From Deltaproteobacteria bacterium (lineage in GTDB: Bacteria > Desulfobacterota > Binatia > UBA9968), in the NCBI GenBank assembly GCA_016874755.1, contig VGTH01000010.1, positions 78,182-142,181 of the forward strand: a stretch of 64,000 bases of DNA, in the 5' to 3' direction. The position numbers and the translations under genes were made by a program. A model generated the notes under the pieces. The model made no database searches. It was given only the letters and a program-made list of their open reading frames with translations, and was not told the DNA's origin. The stretch's first letter is position 1; every line of letters starts with the position of its first letter. Below are positions 52,743 to 59,475 of the stretch, piece by piece.

Positions 52743-53474
52743 TTAAACTCCCCACCCTCCGCTGATCTGTATATTGGCTCCGTTAACATAGCGAGCTTCG
52801 TCTGACAATAGAAAACGCACCGCGGCGACGACGTCGTCGACGCTGCCCAAATATCCCGCCGGAATGGTCTTGAGCGCGCGATCGAGCTCGGCTTGGGGCG
52901 CGCTGCCCGAGTCGATGTAGCCCGGCGCGATGCAGTTCATGGTAATGCCATCGGCAGCGATCAACTTCGCATAGGATCGGGCCAGGGCGACCAGACCGAC
53001 TTTAGTAATGTAATGGGCGGTCAGGTTCGGTTGCGCAATCAGCTGCTCGGCGTTGGCCATGGTAAAGCAAACGATACGCCCCCATTGCTGCTCTTTCATG
53101 ATCGGTAGAACAGCTTGGGTCAGATAAAAAACCGGATGCAGATTGTTGTCGAACATCTCATGCCAGCCGGCGTTGGTTTCGCTGAGCAGCGACACGCGGT
53201 GGTAGGGGCCGGCACTGTTGATGAGCGCGTCGATGCGGCCCCATTCGTCGTGAACTCTTTTTACCAATTCCGCGCAGGCATTGGCGTCCGACACGTCGGA
53301 GCGCAGCGCCAAACCTTTGACACCGTGGGCGTTGACTGCAGCGATCGTATCGGCGGCTTCCTGGGCGCCGGTGCGATAGCAAACCGCCACCGACCAACCG
53401 CGCGCGGCGAGATCGAGCGCCACGCCGCGGCCGATGCCGCGGGCGCCGCCGGTGATGAGCGCAACCTTCGTCAT
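52743..53474 (-). CDS. Short-chain dehydrogenase/reductase
   Basis: 243 residues, classical SDR. Cofactor motif ALITGGARGIGRGVALDLA, NSAG in IDALINSAGPYH, catalytic Ser in CFTMANAEQ region (not clear), Tyr-x3-Lys in AHYITKVGLVAL, and the C-terminal LLSDEARYVNGANIQISGGW as in FabG-like enzymes. The usual catalytic Ser before Tyr is unclear, which may reflect an altered activity. Its stop abuts the GATAATG repeat and another such repeat precedes its start. Confidence 0.9.
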   Translation of the reverse strand: MTKVALITGGARGIGRGVALDLAARGWSVAVCYRTGAQEAADTIAAVNAHGVKGLALRSDVSDANACAELVKRVHDEWGRIDALINSAGPYHRVSLLSETNAGWHEMFDNNLHPVFYLTQAVLPIMKEQQWGRIVCFTMANAEQLIAQPNLTAHYITKVGLVALARSYAKLIAADGITMNCIAPGYIDSGSAPQAELDRALKTIPAGYLGSVDDVVAAVRFLLSDEARYVNGANIQISGGWGV

Positions 53475-53560
53475 AATGGATGGTGGACAATGAATGATTG
53501 ATAATTCTCGGATCGCCGCATCGCCCGGTTATTATCCATTATCCATTGTCAATTATCCAT
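53475..53560. repeat. GATAATG-family heptad repeat, second copy
   Basis: Left heptads ATGGATG, GTGGACA, ATGAATG, ATTGATA, ATTCTCG then GATCGCC; right arm heptads TTATTAT, CCATTAT, CCATTGT, CAATTAT, CCATTCG. ATTATCCATT recurs past the right arm near 53581-53591. Upstream of the PAC2 gene and the SDR gene start. Confidence 0.75.
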
Positions 53561-53638
53561 TCGATTCGATCCCCATCACGGATTATCCATTAGTTTCCGG
53601 ATGCATTCCAAGGCGCACTTGTGTTAGACTTCGAGGCA

Positions 53639-54424
53639 ATGAACACAGACCCGCTCTCCTTCGAAGACCGGCCGGCGTTACGCAGCCCGATCCTCGTGCT
53701 GGCTTTTGCCGGCTGGAGCGATGCTGGCGCGGCCGCAACCACGGCGGTGCGTTATCTGGCCGATCAGTTGATGGCGAAGAAGTTCGCCACCATCGATCCC
53801 GAAGAATTCTATGATTTCTACCGGCAGCGGCCGGTGGTGCGCTTGAACGATAACAAGGTCCGGGAAATTCACTGGCCGTCTTTCGATTTTTACCATGGTC
53901 CGGCGATCGGCATGGAGAAAGATTTTGTTCTGGGCATCGGCGCCGAGCCGCACCTGCGCTGGCGCACGTTTACCGAGACCATGCTGCGCTTCGCCGGCGA
54001 ATGCCAAGCGGAATTGATCGTCACGCTGGGCGCCTACCTCGACGAAGTGCTGTACACGCGACCGGTGCCGCTCAGCGGCTTTTCCACCGATCCGAAAATG
54101 GTCGAAGAGTTGGATCTCGTGCCGTCGCGCTACCAGGGCCCGACCGGCATCGTCGGCGTGCTCGCCGACGCCTGCCGTGTGCAGGGCGTCAAGCACCTGA
54201 GCCTGTGGGCGTCGCTGCCGCACTATCTATCGGTTTCACCCAACCCGCGCGGCACGCTGGCACTCTTGCTGCGCTTAAATCAATGGCTCGGTCTGCGCGT
54301 CGACACCAGCCCGCTCGAACGCGCTGCCGCGGATTTCCAAGCGAAGATCAACGATGCGGTGAACGCCGACCCCAAAATTTCTGCCTTTGTTCGCGACCTG
54401 AAGAAACGCGAATTCGAACAGTGA
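53639..54424 (+). CDS. PAC2 family protein
   Basis: 261 residues from ATG 53639 (GAGGCA upstream). PAC2-type alpha/beta domain (proteasome assembly chaperone fold): LRSPILVLAFAGWSDAGAAA, LGAYLDEVLYTRPVPLSGFS, LVPSRYQGPTGIVGVLADAC and GVKHLSLWASLPHYLSVSPN. Widespread in Actinobacteria and other bacteria; function unknown, suggested ligand-binding or assembly factor. Last four bases overlap the glycosyltransferase start (GTGA), indicating coupling. Confidence 0.9.
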   Translation: MNTDPLSFEDRPALRSPILVLAFAGWSDAGAAATTAVRYLADQLMAKKFATIDPEEFYDFYRQRPVVRLNDNKVREIHWPSFDFYHGPAIGMEKDFVLGIGAEPHLRWRTFTETMLRFAGECQAELIVTLGAYLDEVLYTRPVPLSGFSTDPKMVEELDLVPSRYQGPTGIVGVLADACRVQGVKHLSLWASLPHYLSVSPNPRGTLALLLRLNQWLGLRVDTSPLERAAADFQAKINDAVNADPKISAFVRDLKKREFEQ

Positions 54425-55131
54425 AGCTTTCCGTTCTGGTTCCGGTTTACAACGAAGAGCGCACGCTCGATGAAGTCATTGGCCGCGTCTGTGCCTTCCC
54501 TTTTCCCAAGGAAGTGATCTTGGTTGACGATGGCTCGACCGACGGCAGCCGTGAAATCCTCGAACGCGTCCAACGAAGCAACAGAGGCGCCAACGATCCG
54601 TACAACGAGATTAGGGTCTTTTTTCAGCCGAGAAACCAGGGCAAGGGGGCGGCCATCCGGACTGCCATAGGTCAGGTGACCGGCGATATCGTGTTGATCC
54701 AAGATGCCGATCTGGAATACGATCCGAAAGACTACCCCATCTTATTGGAACCGATTCAGTGTGGACAGGCGGATGTGGTCTACGGCACCCGTTTTGCCGG
54801 CGGCGGCGCTCACCGCGTGCTGTTTTTCTGGCACTCGATGGGCAATCGCTTTCTGACGCTCTTGTCGAATATGCTGACCAACCTAAACCTCTCCGACATG
54901 GAGGTCGGCTACAAGGTGTTTCGCGCTGAGGTTCTCAAGGGAATTAATCTAGAATCGAACCGGTTTGGCTTCGAGCCGGAAATCACCATGAAGCTCGCCA
55001 AGCGCGGCTGCCGGTTTTACGAAGTGCCGATCTCTTACTACGGCCGCACCTACGAGGAGGGAAAAAAGATCACCTGGAAAGACGGTGTGTCGGCACTCTA
55101 CACGATGATCCGCTATCGCTTTTCGGACTAA
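54421..55131 (+). CDS. Family 2 glycosyltransferase
   Basis: 236 residues, GTG start at 54421 overlapping the PAC2 stop. GT-A fold: LSVLVPVYNEERTLDEVI, EVILVDDGSTDGSREIL, FQPRNQGKGAAIRTAIG, the DxD-like QDADLEYDP, and GYKVFRAEVLKGI and FGFEPEITMKLAKRGCRFYE. Resembles dolichol-phosphate mannosyltransferase-like/undecaprenyl glucosyltransferases. Membrane anchor absent, so likely peripheral. Downstream of PAC2 in one transcript. Confidence 0.9.
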   Translation: MKLSVLVPVYNEERTLDEVIGRVCAFPFPKEVILVDDGSTDGSREILERVQRSNRGANDPYNEIRVFFQPRNQGKGAAIRTAIGQVTGDIVLIQDADLEYDPKDYPILLEPIQCGQADVVYGTRFAGGGAHRVLFFWHSMGNRFLTLLSNMLTNLNLSDMEVGYKVFRAEVLKGINLESNRFGFEPEITMKLAKRGCRFYEVPISYYGRTYEEGKKITWKDGVSALYTMIRYRFSD

Positions 55132-55146
55132 ACCCTCAGGCGTGCG

Positions 55147-55785
55147 CTACTTCTTGGGCGCACCGCCGAAATCGGCTTTGCTCTTGAGCAGCCGGACCAG
55201 CTCTTCATAGGACTTTTTGTTGATGACGCGGTCGAACTGGGAGCGATAGTTGCTCACCAGGCTGATGTTCTCGGCGACTAGGTCGTAAACCCTCCACTCG
55301 CTGCCGATTTGCTGGGCCTTGTAATTGATCGAGTACTCCTGGCCTTTGGCGGTTTGAATTTTGCTCACCACTTCGACAAACGACCCGTCGAGACGCTCGT
55401 TTAGATAAACCACTTTTTCGTCCGAATAGGACTCGATGATATCGGCGTAGGCGCGTTCCAACAAATCGGTAAATAGATTGACGAACTCTTTTTGCTCGGC
55501 CTCAGAGCGCTTGCGCCAATGGGCGCCTAGTGACCGTTTGGCCATTTCGGCGAAGTCGAAACGGGTGAAGAGAATCTTCTTGAGCTCATCGCGTCGCTCT
55601 TTGGTTTTGGCTTCGCCTTTGTAACGCGGGTCTTTAAGGACGACAATCGCCTTGTCAACGGTGGCTTTGATTTGATCCGTGGGGATGCCGGCTGTGGCAG
55701 GGGCTGCTCCGGACACCAGGACAAGACAAAAAACGGCAATCGCTGCTTGCTTCCATTTACTTTGTGTTCTCATCCTTTTTTTCAC
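55147..55785 (-). CDS. mlaC: MlaC periplasmic phospholipid-binding protein
   Basis: 212 residues from a GTG at 55785, overlapping the mlaD end; an in-frame ATG lies at 55773. Signal peptide (KWKQAAIAVFCLVLVSGAAP). MlaC/Ttg2D domain: ARYKGEAKTKERRDELKKIL-like start, FTRFDFAEMAKRSLGAHWRK, EFVNLFTDLLERAYADIIES, WRVYDLVAENISLVSNYRSQ. Shuttles phospholipids between the outer membrane and the MlaFED complex. Last gene of the mlaEFDC operon; mlaB and mlaA are not seen here. Confidence 0.94.
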   Translation of the reverse strand: MKKRMRTQSKWKQAAIAVFCLVLVSGAAPATAGIPTDQIKATVDKAIVVLKDPRYKGEAKTKERRDELKKILFTRFDFAEMAKRSLGAHWRKRSEAEQKEFVNLFTDLLERAYADIIESYSDEKVVYLNERLDGSFVEVVSKIQTAKGQEYSINYKAQQIGSEWRVYDLVAENISLVSNYRSQFDRVINKKSYEELVRLLKSKADFGGAPKK

Positions 55786-56239
55786 CCTTGCTAGATGTCA
55801 AATCGCCAGCGACGAATTTTCCTATAAGGTCCGGAATGTCGGGCGGCGAATCGGTTTCGCGAATTTTGCCACCAGCCGGAATAATCTTCTCGGAAGCGCC
55901 CGGAGTAATCAAGACGAATTTGTCGCCAATCAGCCCCCGGGCGCGCACCGAGGCGATCACATCGTCCTGCAGTTTGACGCCGTCTTGCAAGCGTAATTCA
56001 AGTCGGGCGCGGTCGTCGGCGAGCTTGATCGCCTCGACCCGGCCAATGCGCACACCGGCGATCTCCACCGGATCGCCGGGTTTGAGCCCAGCCACGGACG
56101 GAAAATCGGCCGTCACAATGTAGCCGCCGCTGCCGAAGACCTCGAGCTTGCCTAGATTGATGGCTAAATAGCCCAAGCAGAGCAGCCCGGCGAGAACGAA
56201 AATACCGACCAGGATGTCGGTGCGTGAATTGTTATTCAA
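55757..56239 (-). CDS. mlaD: MlaD-type MCE-domain protein
   Basis: 160 residues. One N-terminal transmembrane helix (DILVGIFVLAGLLCLGYLAI) and a single MCE domain (YIVTADFPSVAGLKPGDPVE, IAGVRIGRVEAIKL, VRARGLIGDKFVLITPG). Forms the hexameric periplasmic ring of the MlaFEDB lipid transporter. Starts 13 bases after mlaF and overlaps mlaC. Confidence 0.95.
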   Translation of the reverse strand: MNNNSRTDILVGIFVLAGLLCLGYLAINLGKLEVFGSGGYIVTADFPSVAGLKPGDPVEIAGVRIGRVEAIKLADDRARLELRLQDGVKLQDDVIASVRARGLIGDKFVLITPGASEKIIPAGGKIRETDSPPDIPDLIGKFVAGDLTSSKGEKKDENTK

Positions 56240-56251
56240 GCCAAAAACTCC

Positions 56252-56998
56252 CTACAAAACCTGAATGGGGCCGTCGGTCCGACCGTGAATGAATTGCTGC
56301 ACGACCGGGTTTTCCGACGCGCAAAACGCTTGGGGCGGCAGGACCTGTTCGATCACACCGTTTGCGAGCATAGCAACGTAGTCGGAAATTTCAAAGACTT
56401 GTGGAATCGTATGGCTGACGACGATGCCGGTGAAGCCGAACTCCTTTTGCGTGCGCGCGATCAGCTGATGAATGCTGGTCGCCAATACGGGGTCGAGGCC
56501 GGTGGTTGGCTCGTCAAACAAGACGATTTGCGGGTCCATGATGAGCGCGCGCGCCAGCCCGGCGCGTTTTTTCATGCCGCCGGAGAGCTCGGCGGGAAGT
56601 TTGCCGCCCATCTTGCCGAGGCCCACCTGCTCGAGCCGCAGCTCGACCTTTTTCTTTATGGCGCTTTCGCTGGTGCGGGTCTTTTCGCGCAGCGGAAAGG
56701 CGACATTATCGAAGACGGTCATCGAGTCGAGCAGCGCGGCGCCTTGGAAGAGCACGCCGAACTTGGCGCGAATCTCGTAGAGCTCTTTCTGCGCGAGTTT
56801 AGTGATATCGACGCCTTCGACAAAAATCTCCCCGGAGTCCGGCCGATAGAGCGCGTTTAAGTGCTTCATCAGAACTGTCTTGCCGCAGCCGCTGGTGCCG
56901 ACGATGGTGGTGATTTTGCCGGAGGCGAACTCCAGGTTAACGCCCCTAAGCACTTGCTGGCCGCGAAAGCCCTTGTACAGGTTGGCGACTTTAATCAT
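56252..56998 (-). CDS. mlaF: MlaF ABC ATP-binding protein
   Basis: 248 residues from ATG 56998, only 2 bases after the mlaE stop. Walker A VGTSGCGKTVLMKHL, signature ELSGGMKKRAGLARAL (the Mla-type SGGMKKR), Walker B IVLFDEPTTGLDPVLAT and switch His in VVSHTIPQVFEIS. Powers the retrograde or anterograde phospholipid transfer complex with MlaE. Confidence 0.95.
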   Translation of the reverse strand: MIKVANLYKGFRGQQVLRGVNLEFASGKITTIVGTSGCGKTVLMKHLNALYRPDSGEIFVEGVDITKLAQKELYEIRAKFGVLFQGAALLDSMTVFDNVAFPLREKTRTSESAIKKKVELRLEQVGLGKMGGKLPAELSGGMKKRAGLARALIMDPQIVLFDEPTTGLDPVLATSIHQLIARTQKEFGFTGIVVSHTIPQVFEISDYVAMLANGVIEQVLPPQAFCASENPVVQQFIHGRTDGPIQVL

Positions 56999-57000
56999 GG

Positions 57001-57783
57001 TCAGAGCATGATGGAAGTCAGGAAGTAGTCCCAGACCAGGATCATCACGAACGAGAGCACCACCGACTCGGTGGTCGCCTGGCTGACGCCAGTCGCCATG
57101 GGCGGTGCATAGAAGCCCTTGTAGCAGCAAATCCAGGTGATGATCACACCGAAGGAAAGCGATTTGACAAAACCCATGTAGACATCGGAGAACACAATGC
57201 TGCTATCCATGCCGGCAAAGAAACTGCCGGAACTGACGCCAAGCAGGCTGACACCGACGAGAAAGGCACCGAAGATGCCGACGACATCGAAGATCGCCGT
57301 CAGGAGCGGCATGGCGATCAAACTGGCAACCAGGCGCGGCGTGACTAGATACTTCACCGGGTTAATCGCCATCGAATCCAAAGCATCGATCTGCTCGGTG
57401 GCGCGCATGGTGCCTAGTTCCGCCGCCATGGCCGAGCCGGTGCGCCCGGTGACCATAAACGCCGAAAGCACTGGACCCAATTCACGCAGGAGGCCCAGGG
57501 CGGCGGCCGAGCCGAGAAAACTCTCGGCGTTGAATTTCCGCAGGCTGTAATAGCCCTGAAAGCCCATGACCATGCCGGTGAAAAATCCCGACAGCGCGAC
57601 CACCGAGAGCGAATCGACGCCGATGGTTCTAATGTGATGAACGATCAGGTAAATCTTGGCTGGCGGCCGAAAGGCCAACAGGAACGCATGGATGAGAAAC
57701 GAAAACATGCGCCCCATGCTTGCAACTTGATCGATGGCGAAGCGGCCGGTGCGGCCCAAAAATGACAGCATGGGATTTGGCAA
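57001..57783 (-). CDS. mlaE: MlaE permease
   Basis: 260 residues from a TTG at 57783; the ATG at 57771 is an alternative start, and neither has a clear ribosome site. Five to six helices of the MlaE/DUF140 family: FFTGMVMGFQGYYSLRKFNA, LRELGPVLSAFMVTGRTGSA, MRATEQIDALDSMAINPVKY, LVTPRLVASLIAMPLLTAIF. Inner-membrane subunit of the MlaFED phospholipid transporter and first gene of the operon. Confidence 0.94.
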   Translation of the reverse strand: MPNPMLSFLGRTGRFAIDQVASMGRMFSFLIHAFLLAFRPPAKIYLIVHHIRTIGVDSLSVVALSGFFTGMVMGFQGYYSLRKFNAESFLGSAAALGLLRELGPVLSAFMVTGRTGSAMAAELGTMRATEQIDALDSMAINPVKYLVTPRLVASLIAMPLLTAIFDVVGIFGAFLVGVSLLGVSSGSFFAGMDSSIVFSDVYMGFVKSLSFGVIITWICCYKGFYAPPMATGVSQATTESVVLSFVMILVWDYFLTSIML

Positions 57784-57872
57784 TTTAGAGTGGGGAGCTA
57801 TGGGATTTAAATTAAATACCGAAAAGCCCCCGGTGTTTCAAGGCGATCTGCGCCATTAGCCACTCAGAGATC

Positions 57873-58601
57873 ATGACGCACAGTAGCGCAACGCTGGATG
57901 TCCTGTTCGACGGCAAACTACGGTTTTTTCAAAGCAAACGGGGCTACCGTTTTTCGCTGGACGCGCTCTTGCTGCCGGCTTTCGCGACCGTGCGTGCGCG
58001 CGATGCGGTGGCCGATCTGGGCACCGGTTGCGGCGTCATGGCGCTCATCCTGGCGCGGCGCTATCCGCGGATAAACGTTCTGGGCATCGAATATCAGGCC
58101 GCGCTGGCGCGGCAGGCGCAGCGCAACGCGCAGGAAAACGGTTTTGCCGAGCGCGTGGAAATCATCCAAGGCGATATTCGCAACATCGCCAGCTTGGCGG
58201 TAGCGCAGAGTTTTGATGCGATCGTTTGCAATCCGCCCTATCGGCGGGTGGCGAGCGGCCGCACCAGCCCCAACGATGAACGGCGCGCCGCGCGTCACGA
58301 GCTGCATGGCGGGTTAGAAGATTTTCTCAACGCCGCTGCCTATCTGGCAAGAAACAAGGGGCACGTTGCTTTCGTTTATCTCGCCGATCGCGCGGTTGAG
58401 TTGCTTGTTGGGCTGCGCGCTCGGCGGCTCGAGCCCAAGCGCGTGCGTTTCGTGCATTCTTTTGTCGGCGCGGAAGCGTCGCTGGTGCTGGTGGAAGCGG
58501 TCAAGGCGGGCCGCGCGGAGGTGAAAATTTTGCCGCCGTTGATCGTTTATCGTGAAGGGAAAGAGTACACCGACGAGGTGGCGGCGATCATTCGCGGCTG
58601 A
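57873..58601 (+). CDS. TrmN6-like tRNA1(Val) adenine-N6 methyltransferase
   Basis: 242 residues. SAM-binding motif VADLGTGCGVMALILARRYP, acidic loop GIEYQAALARQAQRNAQENG and the N6-adenine methyltransferase motif IVCNPPYRRV. An N-terminal LRFFQSKRGYRFSLDALLLP is characteristic of the YfiC/TrmN6 group that methylates A37 of tRNA1(Val). Other small NPPY methyltransferases are possible. Divergent from mlaE. Confidence 0.85.
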   Translation: MTHSSATLDVLFDGKLRFFQSKRGYRFSLDALLLPAFATVRARDAVADLGTGCGVMALILARRYPRINVLGIEYQAALARQAQRNAQENGFAERVEIIQGDIRNIASLAVAQSFDAIVCNPPYRRVASGRTSPNDERRAARHELHGGLEDFLNAAAYLARNKGHVAFVYLADRAVELLVGLRARRLEPKRVRFVHSFVGAEASLVLVEAVKAGRAEVKILPPLIVYREGKEYTDEVAAIIRG

Positions 58602-58615
58602 GGGCTTGAATGGGG

Positions 58616-59092
58616 TTAGGCCGTTTTCGGTTTTCGTTTGGCGAAGTTTCTCAACATTCGCTCGAAGGCTTGCCGAATATCGGGGTCGTCGATCGTCTCG
58701 AGAAACGCCGTGTCGACTTTGCGCGCTGGCGCCGGCTCTTCTTTGAGCTTTTGCGGCACGTCGGCGGCTGCGTCATCGATCGGTTGAATCTTGCCGACGA
58801 TGAAAAAAATATTCTTCACGAGTTCGGCGCCGAGGCGTTGGTTGAGCTTGTCGGCAATCATCTCTTTCATATACTGCAGCTGCTGCATCCATACCGAGCT
58901 GGAGACTTTAATAAAAAGCGTGCCGTTGCGAATCTTTTCCGGCTGGGCGTTGTTTGCCACGGTCTTGCCGACGACGTCGTTCCAAATCGGCCAGACGCCG
59001 TACTCGTCCAAACGGGTGCCGAGGTCAAGCCGTTTTAGCGATTGGCTAAGGACGGCGCCGACACTTTCGGTCTCTAGTCTTCGGCTAGGCAT
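58616..59092 (-). CDS. DUF721 (DciA-like) protein
   Basis: 158 residues from ATG 59092, preceding in-frame sequence being repeat-derived. DUF721 core: LSQSLKRLDLGTRLDEYGVW, PIWNDVVGKTVANNAQPEKI, GTLFIKVSSSVWMQQLQYMK and LNQRLGAELVKNIFFIVG. Members include DciA, the helicase loader of many bacteria, though this C-terminal tail (KVDTAFLETIDDPDIRQAFE) is specific to a subgroup. Converges on the methyltransferase. Confidence 0.85.
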   Translation of the reverse strand: MPSRRLETESVGAVLSQSLKRLDLGTRLDEYGVWPIWNDVVGKTVANNAQPEKIRNGTLFIKVSSSVWMQQLQYMKEMIADKLNQRLGAELVKNIFFIVGKIQPIDDAAADVPQKLKEEPAPARKVDTAFLETIDDPDIRQAFERMLRNFAKRKPKTA

Positions 59093-59187
59093 GGTGGTTG
59101 GCCTGACGGTAGCAAATCTGACGACGCGAAGCCAAGCCACAACCACTGTCAGACCCAAGTTCGTGGACAATAGCTGCTGCTTCGATT

Positions 59188-59229
59188 CCGGCCCGTGCCG
59201 GCATGACCGAACCCCGGCGTAGGCCGGGG
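59188..59229. repeat. CCGGC and CCCCGGC palindromes
   Basis: CCGGC-CCGT-GCCGG (59188-59201) and CCCCGGC-GTAG-GCCGGGG (59212-59229) are adjacent hairpins upstream of the DUF721 gene. The wording (ccccggcgtaggccgggg) is a common dispersed intergenic element in environmental genomes, recalled from memory. The remainder of 59093-59369 shows no gene. Confidence 0.65.
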
Positions 59230-59369
59230 GCCACGCATTGGCCTGAGAGCGGAGCCTGGCGTGAGCCAAACAGCAGCATTTTTGAACCGGTTTGAGCTTC
59301 GTTCAGGAGCGCCTCCTTGATCCAAACCCCGCGAAAAATATTGCAAAACGATGGGCCGAAAAAAAATAA

Positions 59370-59398
59370 TTGACAAATGCGCCAATTGCTTCTAATAC
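59370..59398 (+). promoter_or_regulatory. Sigma-70 promoter of nrdJ
   Basis: TTGACA (59370-59375) and TAATAC (59393-59398) are separated by exactly 17 bases; transcription would start near 59405, about 70 bases before the nrdJ ATG. Confidence 0.8.
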
Positions 59399-59429
59399 TA
59401 CCAATCCTAGTGCTTGCCTAATTGTTGTT

Positions 59430-59445
59430 CCACAATATATTGATT
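59430..59445 (+). promoter_or_regulatory. NrdR-box-like operator in the nrdJ leader
   Basis: CCACAATATATTGATT matches the NrdR-box consensus ACACWATATWTWGTGT at 13 of 16 positions. NrdR boxes usually come in pairs 31 bases apart; a second one at the expected place (about 59399) is poor (CCAAT only). It lies downstream of the predicted start, a position compatible with repression. Confidence 0.6.
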
Positions 59446-59475
59446 TTGGTAAGAGGAGAGAGAGGAGATAGGGAG

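Noticed and set aside
52656..53560. CRISPR or simple satellite
   Set aside because: Units are 7 bases, degenerate and arranged as inverted arms; not repeat-spacer structure.
59281..59475. Possible cobalamin riboswitch upstream of nrdJ
   Set aside because: The roughly 70-base leader after the predicted start is too short and lacks a B12-box-like sequence; the promoter and NrdR-like box explain the region better.
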